36,167 bases of DNA, from positions 1 through 36,167 of the forward strand of contig JAGXAC010000013.1 in the NCBI GenBank assembly GCA_019075925.1, given 5' to 3'. This DNA is from Hyphomicrobiales bacterium. Its GTDB lineage: Bacteria > Pseudomonadota > Alphaproteobacteria > Rhizobiales > Xanthobacteraceae. Of the stretch, positions 1 to 7,428 are shown one piece after another; within the stretch, counting starts at the first letter, position 1; every line of letters starts with the position of its first letter. The translations under genes and the position numbers were made by a program. A model generated the notes under the pieces. That model did not search any database and was not told where the DNA came from. It worked only from the letters and a program-made list of their open reading frames with translations.

Positions 1-548
1 CCGGCTTCACTTTCATGGCGCCGGATGGAACAAGGGGTGCCGCGGGCGGACAGTTCACGCCGAATCCCGATTACTGGACCTTTGAAATTCCGCTGGCGGT
101 TTCGTATCTTGCGAACAATTGGAACCTCACTGCCAACTTCTTCTACGACATCAATACCGCTTCGCAAGGCAACTGCTGCGCGAGCGGCCTCATTGGTGCG
201 CCCCTTACGATTACCAGCGGCAACATGCTCTACGCCGACCTCCACGCCCTCTATAAGATCGGCAAGTGGTCGCTCGGACCCGTGGCCGATTTCCAAGTGC
301 AGACAACCGGCGATACGGGCTGCAACGCGGCGGCCACCGCACTGGGGATTTGCAACAGAAACTCGGCAGCCCAACTGGGCGGCTTGGTCGGCTACGACTT
401 CGGTCCAGTCGACTTGCAGGTCTGGGTGCTGGATACGGTAGCATCGCAGAACTTCGCTCAAGGCCCTGGCACGATGAGCGTGTTCACGCGCCTTGGCTTC
501 CGGCTCTGGGGACCAGAGGCTCCGAAGCCGCTGGTTGCCAAGAACTAA
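1..548 (+). CDS. Outer-membrane beta-barrel-like protein, 3' part (possible MetA/phenol-degradation family)
   Basis: The reading frame is already open at base 3 and runs to a TAA at 546-548, so the true start lies to the left of the window and only about 180 C-terminal residues are visible. The protein shows alternating polar and hydrophobic stretches rich in Gly, Trp, Tyr and Phe (for example WNLTANFFYDINTAS, LGGLVGYDFGPVDLQVWV), as expected for strands of an outer-membrane barrel. The pattern resembles the MetA-pathway-of-phenol-degradation family (Pfam 13557 as I recall it), often encoded near aromatic-compound genes. That assignment is from memory of the pattern and is uncertain. Four cysteines (NCC, TGCN, GICN) are unusual for a barrel and may sit in external loops. 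A strong terminator follows 25 bp downstream. Confidence 0.6.
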   Translation, partial: GFTFMAPDGTRGAAGGQFTPNPDYWTFEIPLAVSYLANNWNLTANFFYDINTASQGNCCASGLIGAPLTITSGNMLYADLHALYKIGKWSLGPVADFQVQTTGDTGCNAAATALGICNRNSAAQLGGLVGYDFGPVDLQVWVLDTVASQNFAQGPGTMSVFTRLGFRLWGPEAPKPLVAKN

Positions 549-573
549 GCTGGCGACAGACGAACTCTCTACG

Positions 574-605
574 AGCCCCGCGGGAAACCGCGGGGCTTTT
601 TCTTT
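574..605 (+). terminator. Rho-independent terminator after the outer-membrane protein gene
   Basis: A perfect 10-bp stem (AGCCCCGCGG at 574-583, CCGCGGGGCT at 588-597) closes a GAAA tetraloop and is followed by a T-rich tract (TTTTTCTTT). It separates the outer-membrane protein gene from bioB. Confidence 0.92.
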
Positions 606-679
606 GCGCTGGCCCGTTTTGTTTGGCCCGGCCAACGCGAACGTCGCCGGAGCTTTGCAAGCTGCTATAAGATGCGCCG

Positions 680-1666
680 ATGACCGCTGTTCCCGCCTCG
701 CCCGATCGGCTGCCGACCGGCGCTCTTCCGCGCCACGATTGGACCCGCGCGGAATTGCGCGCGCTGTTCGACCTGGCGCTGTCCGAACTGATATTCCGCG
801 CGCAAAGCGTCCATCGTTTGAACTTCGATCCGGCGGCGGTGCAGATCTCGACCTTGCTCTCGATCAAGACCGGCGGCTGTCCCGAGGACTGCGCTTATTG
901 CCCGCAGAGTGCCGAATACGACACCGGTGTGCGTGCGGAAAAGCTGATGCCGATTGACGCGGTGCTGGCGCAGGCGCGCGCGGCACGCGACGCCGGCGCC
1001 AGCCGCTTTTGCATGGGCGCCGCCTGGCGCTCGCCGAAGGACCGCGATCTGACGCAGGTTTGCGCCATGGTTGCCGGCGTCAAGGCGCTCGGACTTGAGA
1101 CGTGCGCAACGCTCGGCATGCTCAGCGCCGACCAGGCTTGCGCCCTCAAAACGGCGGGGCTCGATTACTACAATCACAACCTCGATTCCTCCCCCGAGTT
1201 TTACGACGAGATCATCACCACGCGGACCTACGATGACCGCCTGGCGACGCTTGGGCACGTGCGTGAAGCCGGCATCCGCGTCTGCTGCGGCGGCATCGTC
1301 GGCATGGGCGAGACACGCGAAGATCGCGTCGGCATGATCGAAGCCTTGGCGAATTTGCCGACGCATCCGGAGTCGGTGCCGATCAACATGCTGGTGCGTG
1401 TCGCCGGCACGCCGCTGGCGGACGTCCCCCCGCTCGATCCAATCGAGTTTGTGCGCACCATCGCGGTCGCCCGCATCGCCATGCCGCGATCCGTGGTGCG
1501 GCTTTCGGCCGGCCGCGAGGACATGAGCGAAGAAACGCAGGCGCTCTGCTTTCTCGCCGGCGCCAATTCGATATTTTGCGGGCCGAAGCTCCTGACCACG
1601 CCGAACCCCGCACAGGAGCGCGACCGCGCGCTGATGCGCCGGCTCGGCTTATCGCCGATGCGCTAA
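680..1666 (+). CDS. bioB: Biotin synthase
   Basis: Radical-SAM enzyme that inserts sulfur into dethiobiotin, the last step of biotin synthesis, in the cytoplasm. The radical-SAM cluster motif CxxxCxxC is seen as Cys67, Cys71 and Cys74 ([10 protein letters not shown]). The further family cysteines that would hold the auxiliary 2Fe-2S cluster are present in [19 protein letters not shown] and [12 protein letters not shown], and the conserved Arg is in RLSAGRE. At 328 residues it has normal length. Start ATG 680 gives a normal N-terminus before the conserved [22 protein letters not shown] region, but no Shine-Dalgarno sequence precedes it, and a TATAAG hexamer lies only 9 bp upstream, so the message may be leaderless or start elsewhere. 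No other bio genes are in the window. It converges with the hpaB-like gene, with 15 bp between the stops. Confidence 0.96.
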   Translation: MTAVPASPDRLPTGALPRHDWTRAELRALFDLALSELIFRAQSVHRLNFDPAAVQISTLLSIKTGGCPEDCAYCPQSAEYDTGVRAEKLMPIDAVLAQARAARDAGASRFCMGAAWRSPKDRDLTQVCAMVAGVKALGLETCATLGMLSADQACALKTAGLDYYNHNLDSSPEFYDEIITTRTYDDRLATLGHVREAGIRVCCGGIVGMGETREDRVGMIEALANLPTHPESVPINMLVRVAGTPLADVPPLDPIEFVRTIAVARIAMPRSVVRLSAGREDMSEETQALCFLAGANSIFCGPKLLTTPNPAQERDRALMRRLGLSPMR

Positions 1667-1681
1667 TGTAAGGCGGCTCGG

Positions 1682-3256
1682 TTACTTCCCCTTGCGCAAC
1701 ACGTGATAGCTGAGTTCGCCCGGATCGGTGAGGTCCGGAACCTTCCAGCCGTCGAGATCGTATTCGGCCATGCAGTCTTCGGCGAAGCCTTTGAAACGGT
1801 CGGCGTTGCCCGACGCCTGGGCGCCGAACAAGCAATAGCGACGGATTTCCTCGGTCGAACCGCCGTAATTGATTTCGTAAAGCTCGTGGCGGCCGCCGAA
1901 TTCCGTCGCTATGCAGTCCCACAAAAGCTTCATCAGTTTGACGCGCTCCTCGGCCTTGTAACCGTTCGAGCCGCGCATATAGCGGTCGATATAGGGGCGG
2001 ATTTCGGCGCTCTTGAAGTCATTGACGTGCGAATTGAGATAGATCAGGCCGGACGCCACCGTTTGCTCGATGATGTATTTGACTTTGGTGTAGGCCATGG
2101 TGGCGATGATCTGGTAGGCGTTGCCCGGATCCATGTTGGGCAGCACGTAATCGCCGATCCATGGCTTCGGGTCGCGCACCATCGCGTCCGATAGCGCCCA
2201 GAACAGATTGCGCCAGGCGATCACTTCGCCGACATTGGCTTGCACGCCGCGGTAGTCCTTGGTGCCCGAAGCTTCGACCGCCTTGAGCAGCAGCCCGGCG
2301 ATGAAGTCGAACTTGACCGCAAGCCGCGTGCAGCCATGCACGACGAACCGCGGCAGGAAGCCGGTGCGCGGGAAGAAGTTGTTGGCTTTCTCGATGTCGC
2401 CGTAGACGAAGACGTTCTCCCAGGGCACCAGCACCTTGTCGAGGATGAACACGGCGTCGTTCTCGTCGATGCGCGACGACAGCGGATAATCGAACGGGCT
2501 GCCCATTGCCGTCGAGGTCATCTCGTAGGACGTGCGGCAGAGGAATTTTACGCCGGGCGCGCTGGTCGGAATCATGAACACCACGGCGAATTTCTTGTCC
2601 TGGACCGGAATGAGGCCGTGGTGCGCGACGAAGGTATAATTGGTGAGCACCGACCCGGTCGCCACTACCTTGGCGCCAGAAACGACGATGCCCGCGTCGG
2701 TTTCCTTTTCCACGTGGCAGCAGATGTCGCCGACTTCGCTCGGCGGCCGGTCGCGGTCGACCGGCGGATGGATGATGGCGTGATTGACGAACGGCACGCG
2801 CTCCTGGCTGAACGTGTACCAGCGTTTCGCGTTGTCGGTGTAAGGATCGTAGAATTGGGCGTTGGCGCCAAGCGTGGCGAGGAACGAAGCTTTGTAATCG
2901 GGCGAGCGGCCGAGCCAGCCGTAGGTGATACGCGCCCATTCGGCGATGGCGTTGCGCCCCGCCAACAAATCTTCCAGCGACTTCGGCGCTTTGAAGAAAG
3001 CATGCGTCTTGCCGCCGTTACCGGTATCGGTCGGCACCATAATCTTGTCGGCGTGCTTCTTGTCGTGCAGCGCGTCGTACAGCCGCGCCACCATGCGGGC
3101 GGTGTTGCGGAAGGCGGGGTGTTTGGTGACGTCCTTCACCCGCTCGCCGTAGATGAAGACGGTGCGGTCGTCGCGCAGCGAGTCCAGATACTCGTTGCCG
3201 GTCTGCGGCGTGGTGACGGCTGATTTCGCGGCGGGCTTCGATATCTTTACGCTCAT
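1682..3256 (-). CDS. hpaB: 4-hydroxyphenylacetate 3-monooxygenase oxygenase component (HpaB family)
   Basis: Cytoplasmic oxygenase that uses FADH2 from a separate reductase to hydroxylate a phenol ortho to its OH group, typically 4-hydroxyphenylacetate to homoprotocatechuate. The 524-residue length is normal. Conserved blocks recognisable from E. coli-type HpaB are [11 protein letters not shown] (111-121), [11 protein letters not shown] (158-168, with a candidate substrate-binding His159), [51 protein letters not shown], and near the C-terminus [15 protein letters not shown] and SGNADRF. Start ATG 3256 is preceded by a purine-rich site (AGGAAGAGGGAG). Upstream lie a predicted promoter and two PcaR-like operator boxes. 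No flavin reductase (HpaC) gene is nearby, so the partner must come from elsewhere. The real substrate could be another phenolic compound (HpaB relatives include chlorophenol and nitrophenol oxygenases); the family assignment is secure. Confidence 0.92.
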   Translation of the reverse strand: MSVKISKPAAKSAVTTPQTGNEYLDSLRDDRTVFIYGERVKDVTKHPAFRNTARMVARLYDALHDKKHADKIMVPTDTGNGGKTHAFFKAPKSLEDLLAGRNAIAEWARITYGWLGRSPDYKASFLATLGANAQFYDPYTDNAKRWYTFSQERVPFVNHAIIHPPVDRDRPPSEVGDICCHVEKETDAGIVVSGAKVVATGSVLTNYTFVAHHGLIPVQDKKFAVVFMIPTSAPGVKFLCRTSYEMTSTAMGSPFDYPLSSRIDENDAVFILDKVLVPWENVFVYGDIEKANNFFPRTGFLPRFVVHGCTRLAVKFDFIAGLLLKAVEASGTKDYRGVQANVGEVIAWRNLFWALSDAMVRDPKPWIGDYVLPNMDPGNAYQIIATMAYTKVKYIIEQTVASGLIYLNSHVNDFKSAEIRPYIDRYMRGSNGYKAEERVKLMKLLWDCIATEFGGRHELYEINYGGSTEEIRRYCLFGAQASGNADRFKGFAEDCMAEYDLDGWKVPDLTDPGELSYHVLRKGK

Positions 3257-3301
3257 GGCGCTCCCTCTTCCTGATCGGGTGACCTTCCCAAGCCTCGTAT
3301 T

Positions 3302-3316
3302 GTTCGATTATCGAAC
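3302..3316. promoter_or_regulatory. PcaR/PcaU-like operator palindrome upstream of hpaB
   Basis: Fifteen bases, GTTCGATTATCGAAC on the plus strand, form a palindrome with a single central base. The exact reverse complement occurs at 4334-4348 next to the regulator gene. It differs at one position from the PcaR/PcaU-type box GTTCGATAATCGCAC as I recall it from Pseudomonas and Acinetobacter work. It lies 46-60 bp upstream of the hpaB-like start. Confidence 0.75.
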
Positions 3317-3344
3317 GATAGTGCGATATTCGACCGGCTGACAA
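3315..3344 (-). promoter_or_regulatory. Predicted promoter of the hpaB-like gene
   Basis: Read on the minus strand, TTGTCA (3344-3339) and TATCGT (3320-3315) are separated by 18 bp and lie 59 bp or more upstream of the ATG at 3256. One degenerate operator box (3321-3335) fills the spacer and the near-perfect box (3302-3316) overlaps the end of the -10 element, an arrangement that suits direct control by the adjacent IclR protein. The hexamers match consensus only in part, so this is a prediction. Confidence 0.45.
3321..3335 (-). promoter_or_regulatory. Second, degenerate PcaR-like box in the hpaB promoter
   Basis: The minus strand reads GGTCGAATATCGCAC, 12 of 15 positions identical to the remembered PcaR box and keeping its TCGCAC end. 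Its centre is 19 bp from that of the perfect box at 3302-3316, close to two helical turns, so two dimers could bind the same face of the DNA. Confidence 0.5.
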
Positions 3345-3371
3345 AACGATAGCGGGGCGGAGTCCGCCCGG

Positions 3372-3397
3372 CAAGACGCGCGTTCAAGACGCGCGTT
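3372..3397. repeat. Tandem 13-bp direct repeat
   Basis: The unit CAAGACGCGCGTT occurs twice without a gap (3372-3384 and 3385-3397), followed by CAAG as the start of a third copy. It lies between the iclR stop and the hpaB promoter, in the 215-bp spacer. Function unknown; it could be replication slippage. Confidence 0.8.
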
Positions 3398-3471
3398 CAA
3401 GGCGGGGTCGGGACAAGCGCCGCGATCAAGGACCGGACGGAAGCCATGGTCGCCAGCGGGCGGCGACGCTT

Positions 3472-4242
3472 TCAGACCAGCGAAACGGAAATCTGTTCGG
3501 CGACGCGGCGCAATTGCGGCAGGAAGCGATCACGCATTTCGTTGCGTGTCGTGCGGGTCGAGTGGGTGCTCAGATTAAGCGCGGCAACCGCCTGCCCGCT
3601 GCGATCGACAATCGGCACGGCGATGGCGCGAAGACCGCGCTCGAGTTCTTCGTCGACAATGGAAAAGCCCTGCTCCCAGTCTTCGCGCACCCGATCGAAT
3701 AGCGCCTGCACGTCGGTAATCGTCGACGGCGTGTAAGCCTCGATATGCAGCGACCGCAATCGCCGCCACAGCTCGGCTTCGTCAAGAAAGCCAAGCTGCA
3801 CACGGCCGAGCGCGGTGTGAAACGCCGGCAGCCGCGTCCCGACCGCCAGCGCCACCGACATGATCCGGCTGGCGGGGATGCGTGCAACGTAGACGATCTC
3901 GGCACCTTCCAGAATCGCCGTCGAGCAGGACTCGTGAAAATGCTCGCTGAGCTGACGCATCTGCGGCACGGCTTGCTCGATCCAATTCTGGGTGGCGAGA
4001 TAGGCAAAGCCGAGTTTGAGGATGCCGGAAGAGAGCGAGAAGTTGCGGCCGTTCTGCACGACGTATCCGAGCGCGCTGAGCGTGCGCAAAACACGCCGCG
4101 CCGTCGCCCGCGACAGGCCGGCGGCCTGCGCCGCCTGGGATAACGTCATCGCCGGTCGATGTTTGTCGAACGATCCAAGCACGGCGAGACCCTTGGCGAG
4201 AGTGGCCATGAATTCCTTGTCTTGCGCCGGCTCTCGCTCCAT
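3472..4242 (-). CDS. IclR-family transcriptional regulator, PcaR/PcaU/PobR type
   Basis: DNA-binding regulator of 256 residues. An N-terminal winged helix-turn-helix covers about residues 12-72 (LAKGLAVLGSFDKHRPAMTLSQ then GLSRATARRVLRTLSALGYV), followed by the IclR effector-binding domain (for example FLDEAELWRRL, SIVDEELERGLRAIAVPI). The sequence pattern (GRNFSLSSGILKLGFAYL, GTRLPAFHTALGR) is that of the beta-ketoadipate-type subgroup, whose members sense aromatic acids such as protocatechuate, beta-ketoadipate or 4-hydroxybenzoate. It is transcribed away from the transporter operon and toward the hpaB-like gene. Palindromic operators are found on both sides (4334-4348 and 3302-3316), pointing to control of itself, the transporter and hpaB. 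Whether it activates or represses cannot be read from sequence. The effector is unknown. Confidence 0.93.
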   Translation of the reverse strand: MEREPAQDKEFMATLAKGLAVLGSFDKHRPAMTLSQAAQAAGLSRATARRVLRTLSALGYVVQNGRNFSLSSGILKLGFAYLATQNWIEQAVPQMRQLSEHFHESCSTAILEGAEIVYVARIPASRIMSVALAVGTRLPAFHTALGRVQLGFLDEAELWRRLRSLHIEAYTPSTITDVQALFDRVREDWEQGFSIVDEELERGLRAIAVPIVDRSGQAVAALNLSTHSTRTTRNEMRDRFLPQLRRVAEQISVSLV

Positions 4243-4285
4243 CGGCTGCGTGTCCTTCGCGCCCGCCTCGACAACGCCGCGGCAA

Positions 4286-4314
4286 TTGACAGAAATTCGG
4301 CGCTCGGCAAGAAT
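4286..4314 (+). promoter_or_regulatory. Predicted promoter of the first transporter operon
   Basis: A perfect -35 hexamer TTGACA (4286-4291) is followed after 17 bp by AAGAAT (4309-4314), a four-of-six match to the -10 consensus. The expected transcription start near 4321 puts the palindrome at 4334-4348 just downstream, where a bound protein would block elongation. The leader to the livK-like ATG at 4452 would be about 130 nt. Confidence 0.45.
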
Positions 4315-4333
4315 GACCGGAACGCGAACCTTC

Positions 4334-4348
4334 GTTCGATAATCGAAC
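4334..4348. promoter_or_regulatory. PcaR/PcaU-like operator palindrome between iclR and the transporter operon
   Basis: GTTCGATAATCGAAC on the plus strand, a palindrome except for the centre base, is the exact reverse complement of the site at 3302-3316. It lies 92 bp from the regulator start and 103 bp from the solute-binding protein start. It differs by one base from the PcaR box I recall (GTTCGATAATCGCAC). Confidence 0.78.
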
Positions 4349-4451
4349 AGTAATTGATCGCACCACGCGGTGCAAGTCGAAGGCTTTCGTTCGGAAACAA
4401 AGCGCGGCCCGCTTTCAGACGCCGACGCGGGATCGTACAGGGGAGGAATTC

Positions 4452-5777
4452 ATGGCGAGGAAATCAGATATCAATCGCTTGAACCGGCGCACCTTCATGA
4501 AGGCGTCGGCAGCTACCGGCGCTGCGCTGGCCGCCGGTTCTGTCTTCGCACCGTCGGTGCGCGCCGCGCAGACGCTGAAGCTCGGCTATGTGAGCCCACA
4601 AACCGGACCGCTGGCGCCGTTCGCCGAGGCCGACAAGTTCATCATTTCCAGCTTCCTCGAAACGGTGAAGGGCGGCGTCAAGGTTGGCGGCGCGAAGCTT
4701 CCGGTCGAAGTCACGGTGAAGGACAGTCAGTCCAACCCCAACCGCGCCGCGGAAGTCGCCAAGGAATTGATCGTTTCGAACAAGATCGACTTGATGCTGG
4801 TTGCGTCGACGCCGGAAACCACTAATCCGGTCTCCACCCAATGCGAGATCGAGGAAGTACCGTGTATTTCCAGCGTGGCGCCGTGGCAGCCGTATTTCAT
4901 CGGCCGGCAGGCCAATCCGGCCGGCGGCCCTCCAGCCTGGAAGCCGTTCAATTACACGTATCATTTCTTCTGGGGCCTGGAAGACGTCATCGCCGTCTAC
5001 ACCAACATGTGGCAGCAGGTTAAAACCGACAAATCGGTCGGCGGCCTGTTTCCCAACGACGGCGACGGCAATGCCTGGGGCAGCAAGCAGGTCGGCTTCC
5101 CGCCGGTACTCGACAAGCTCGGCTTTAAGCTCACCGATCCCGGCCGCTATCAGAATCTGACCGACGACTTCACCGCGCAGATCGCCGCGTTCAAGAAGGC
5201 CAATTGCGACATCATCACCGGCGTGATGATACCGCCCGACTTCACCACCTTCTGGAACCAGGCGTCGCAACAAGGCTTCAAACCGAAGGTTGCTTCGATC
5301 GGCAAGGCGATCCTGTTTCCGGTCGCGGTCGAGGCGTTGGGCAAGAATGGCAACAACCTCTCGTCCGAGGTCTGGTGGACGCCCAATCATCCATTCAAGT
5401 CGTCGCTGACCGGCCAGTCGGCAAAACAGCTTGCCGACGCCTACGAAAAATCCTCCGGCAAACAGTGGACCCAGCCGATCGGCTTCGTGCATGCACTGTT
5501 CGAACTGGCGGTCGACGTAGCCAAGCGCTCGGGCAACGCCGGCGACAACAAGGCGATGGTGAAGGCGATTGCCGCGACCAACCTGCACACCGTGGTCGGG
5601 CCGATCGCCTGGAACGGCAAGAACCTGCCGCCGTTCGCCGCCAAGAACATCGCCAAGACGCCGCTGGTCGGCGGCCAATGGCGGCTGCGTAACGGCAACA
5701 AATACGACATCGTCATCACCGATAATAAGACCGCGCCGGAAATTCCGGTCGGCGGCAAAATGGAGCCGATCGCATAA
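4452..5777 (+). CDS. ABC transporter periplasmic solute-binding protein, LIV/aromatic-acid type (operon 1)
   Basis: Periplasmic receptor that delivers its ligand to the transporter encoded downstream. It has 441 residues. The N-terminus carries a twin-arginine signal (NRRTFMK, Arg12-Arg13), a hydrophobic stretch and a likely cleavage near residue 37 (SVRAA), so export in folded form by Tat is expected. The mature part starts LKLGYVSPQTGPLAPF and continues with the family pattern (LPVEVTVKDSQSNPNRAAEVAKELI, STPETTNPV), as in Peripla_BP_6 proteins. A strong ribosome-binding site (GGGAGGAATTC) fixes ATG 4452. The IclR regulator of the aromatic-acid subgroup and its operator stand directly upstream, so an aromatic acid is a better guess for the ligand than an amino acid. 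The nearest relative in the window is the binding protein at 11068. Confidence 0.92.
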   Translation: MARKSDINRLNRRTFMKASAATGAALAAGSVFAPSVRAAQTLKLGYVSPQTGPLAPFAEADKFIISSFLETVKGGVKVGGAKLPVEVTVKDSQSNPNRAAEVAKELIVSNKIDLMLVASTPETTNPVSTQCEIEEVPCISSVAPWQPYFIGRQANPAGGPPAWKPFNYTYHFFWGLEDVIAVYTNMWQQVKTDKSVGGLFPNDGDGNAWGSKQVGFPPVLDKLGFKLTDPGRYQNLTDDFTAQIAAFKKANCDIITGVMIPPDFTTFWNQASQQGFKPKVASIGKAILFPVAVEALGKNGNNLSSEVWWTPNHPFKSSLTGQSAKQLADAYEKSSGKQWTQPIGFVHALFELAVDVAKRSGNAGDNKAMVKAIAATNLHTVVGPIAWNGKNLPPFAAKNIAKTPLVGGQWRLRNGNKYDIVITDNKTAPEIPVGGKMEPIA

Positions 5778-5829
5778 AGAATGGGATTGGCTGACAGCGC
5801 AGCGCTTCCACCGCCGTTCGGGCGGTCCC

Positions 5830-5852
5830 CCTCCCCCGCCTTGCGGGGGAGG
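5830..5852. repeat. Strong hairpin in the 218-bp spacer between livK-like and livG-like genes
   Basis: A perfect 10-bp stem (CCTCCCCCGC at 5830-5839, GCGGGGGAGG at 5843-5852) with a CTT loop, followed by GATTATTTT. It is preceded by a smaller hairpin (CCGCC/GGCGG near 5811-5825) and followed by the palindrome CTTCGCGAAG (5883-5892). The spacer 5778-5995 has no other gene. The hairpin may act as a partial terminator or a 3'-end stabiliser that keeps the binding-protein message more abundant than the rest. It may alternatively be one copy of a dispersed intergenic repeat, which one window cannot show. Confidence 0.6.
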
Positions 5853-5995
5853 ATTATTTTGCGATCCCGTATTCTCAGGCGCCTTCGCGAAGCGGGGCGA
5901 CGGCACCACCGCCTTCGCCGGCGCGAGCGACCTGCCGCGGACGTAAGCCCGCCGCAGCGCACAGCGCATCGGCGGGAATATGGTGGAGGGATCGC

Positions 5996-6712
5996 GTGAT
6001 ACTGACGCTGGACAATCTGACGCGATCGTTTGGCTCGCTCAAAGCGGTCGACGGCGTCGAGCTTGAGGTCGCCGCCGGCGAAGCGCTCGGCATCATCGGT
6101 CCGAACGGTGCGGGCAAAACCACGTTGTTCAATCTCATCACCGGTCTGCTCAGACCCGACGCCGGCGCCATCCGTTTCGACGGCCGCGACATCACCCAAG
6201 CGCCGCCACGGGCGCGTTGCATCGCCGGCATCGGCCGCTCGTTTCAGATCCCGCATCCGTTCGAAAATCTGACCGTGTTCGAGAATCTGCTGGTCGCCGC
6301 CATCCACGGCCGCCGCCAGCGCGAAGCGCAGGTAGTCGACGCCTGTGGCGATATTCTGGAGCGCACCGGGCTCATCGACTTTGCCAATCGCCGCGCCGGC
6401 ACGCTCAATCTGCTCGGCCGCAAACGACTCGAACTCGCCCGCGCGTTGGCCGGCTCCCCCCGGCTTTTACTGCTCGACGAAATTGCCGGCGGACTGACCG
6501 AAGCCGAGTGTTCCGAACTCGTCGAACTCGTCCGAGCGATCAGGCAATCGGGCATCACCATCGTCTGGATCGAGCATGTCGTGCACGCGCTCGTCGCCGT
6601 TGTTTCCCGGTTGGTCGTTCTCAACTTCGGGCGCAAGATCATTGAAGGTGAGCCGCGCTCGGTCATGGCCTCGGCCGAGGTGAGCGAAATCTACATGGGC
6701 ATCGCGGCGTGA
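5996..6712 (+). CDS. ABC transporter ATP-binding protein, LivG type (operon 1)
   Basis: One of two cytoplasmic ATPases that power the LIV-type importer; 238 residues. Walker A is GPNGAGKTT, the Q-loop region is SFQIPHPF, Walker B with the catalytic Glu is LLLLDEIAGGLTEAE, and the H-loop His is in VWIEHVVHAL. The ABC signature is not LSGGQ but LNLLGRKRLELARAL, a degenerate form known from a subset of LivG proteins and shared with the paralogue at 12435. The start is GTG 5996, preceded by GGAGGG 5 bp upstream. It follows the binding protein after a 218-bp spacer with hairpins and precedes livF by 10 bp. Confidence 0.93.
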   Translation: MILTLDNLTRSFGSLKAVDGVELEVAAGEALGIIGPNGAGKTTLFNLITGLLRPDAGAIRFDGRDITQAPPRARCIAGIGRSFQIPHPFENLTVFENLLVAAIHGRRQREAQVVDACGDILERTGLIDFANRRAGTLNLLGRKRLELARALAGSPRLLLLDEIAGGLTEAECSELVELVRAIRQSGITIVWIEHVVHALVAVVSRLVVLNFGRKIIEGEPRSVMASAEVSEIYMGIAA

Positions 6713-6722
6713 GGGATCGGGC

Positions 6723-7424
6723 GTGGCCGTACTGGAAACTCACGAACTCACCGCTTTTTACGGCGACTTCCAGGCGCTGTTCGGCATCACGTTTGCGCTC
6801 GATGAGGGCGAGACGGTTGCCATCATCGGCGCCAACGGTGCCGGCAAATCCACCTTCCTGAAGGCCGTCGCGGGATTGCTGCCGCGACAGGCGGCGGCGG
6901 TGCGGCTCGCCGGGCGCGACATCGGGACGTTGCCGGCCTATGAGATCGTCAAGCTCGGTTTGTCGCTGGTGCCGGAAGGCAGGCGGCTGTTCTCCTCGCT
7001 CTCGGTGGAGGAAAATCTGCTGGTCGGCGCTTACGGCCGGCGCGGCGAAGGGCCGTGGAGCCTCGCCACGGTTTATCGGCTGTTTCCGATCCTGGAGGAG
7101 CGGCGCCATACACCGTCGACGGCGCTCTCCGGCGGGCAGCAGCAAATGGTCGCCATCGGCAGGAGCCTGATGTCGAACCCGCGCGTGCTGTTGTGCGACG
7201 AACTCAGCCTTGGCCTCGCGCCAATCGTGATCCGCGACATCTATGCCGCGCTCGCCGACATCAAGCAGCACGGAACCAGCGTTGTGCTGGTCGAACAGGA
7301 CCTGGTTCACGCCATGTCGGTCGCGGACCGCGCCTATTGCTTCATGGAGGGACGCGTCAGTCTTTCCGGCCGGCCGCGGGAGCTCAGCCGCGACGCCATC
7401 CACGCCGCGTATTTCGGATTATAG
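6723..7424 (+). CDS. ABC transporter ATP-binding protein, LivF type (operon 1)
   Basis: Second ATPase of the importer, 233 residues, normal for LivF. Walker A is GANGAGKST, the signature is an intact LSGGQQQ, Walker B is VLLCDELSLGLAP, and the His of the H-loop position is replaced by Gln in VVLVEQDLVHAM, as is usual in LivF. The conserved GLSLVPEGRRLFSSLSVEENLLVGAY segment is typical. The start is GTG 6723, 10 bp after livG; the livH start follows 4 bp after its stop, so the genes are probably co-translated. Confidence 0.93.
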   Translation: MAVLETHELTAFYGDFQALFGITFALDEGETVAIIGANGAGKSTFLKAVAGLLPRQAAAVRLAGRDIGTLPAYEIVKLGLSLVPEGRRLFSSLSVEENLLVGAYGRRGEGPWSLATVYRLFPILEERRHTPSTALSGGQQQMVAIGRSLMSNPRVLLCDELSLGLAPIVIRDIYAALADIKQHGTSVVLVEQDLVHAMSVADRAYCFMEGRVSLSGRPRELSRDAIHAAYFGL

Positions 7425-7428
7425 GCGC

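Noticed and set aside
1682-3256. 4-hydroxybutanoyl-CoA dehydratase, a relative of HpaB
   Set aside because: The conserved blocks follow HpaB proper along the whole length, and the cysteines expected for the dehydratase iron-sulfur cluster are not seen in the right places.
4464-5969. A 501-codon open frame on the minus strand opposite the first binding-protein gene
   Set aside because: It mirrors the codon phase of the well-supported plus-strand gene, as is common in GC-rich DNA, and its product (rich in Arg, Gly, Asp, His) resembles no family.
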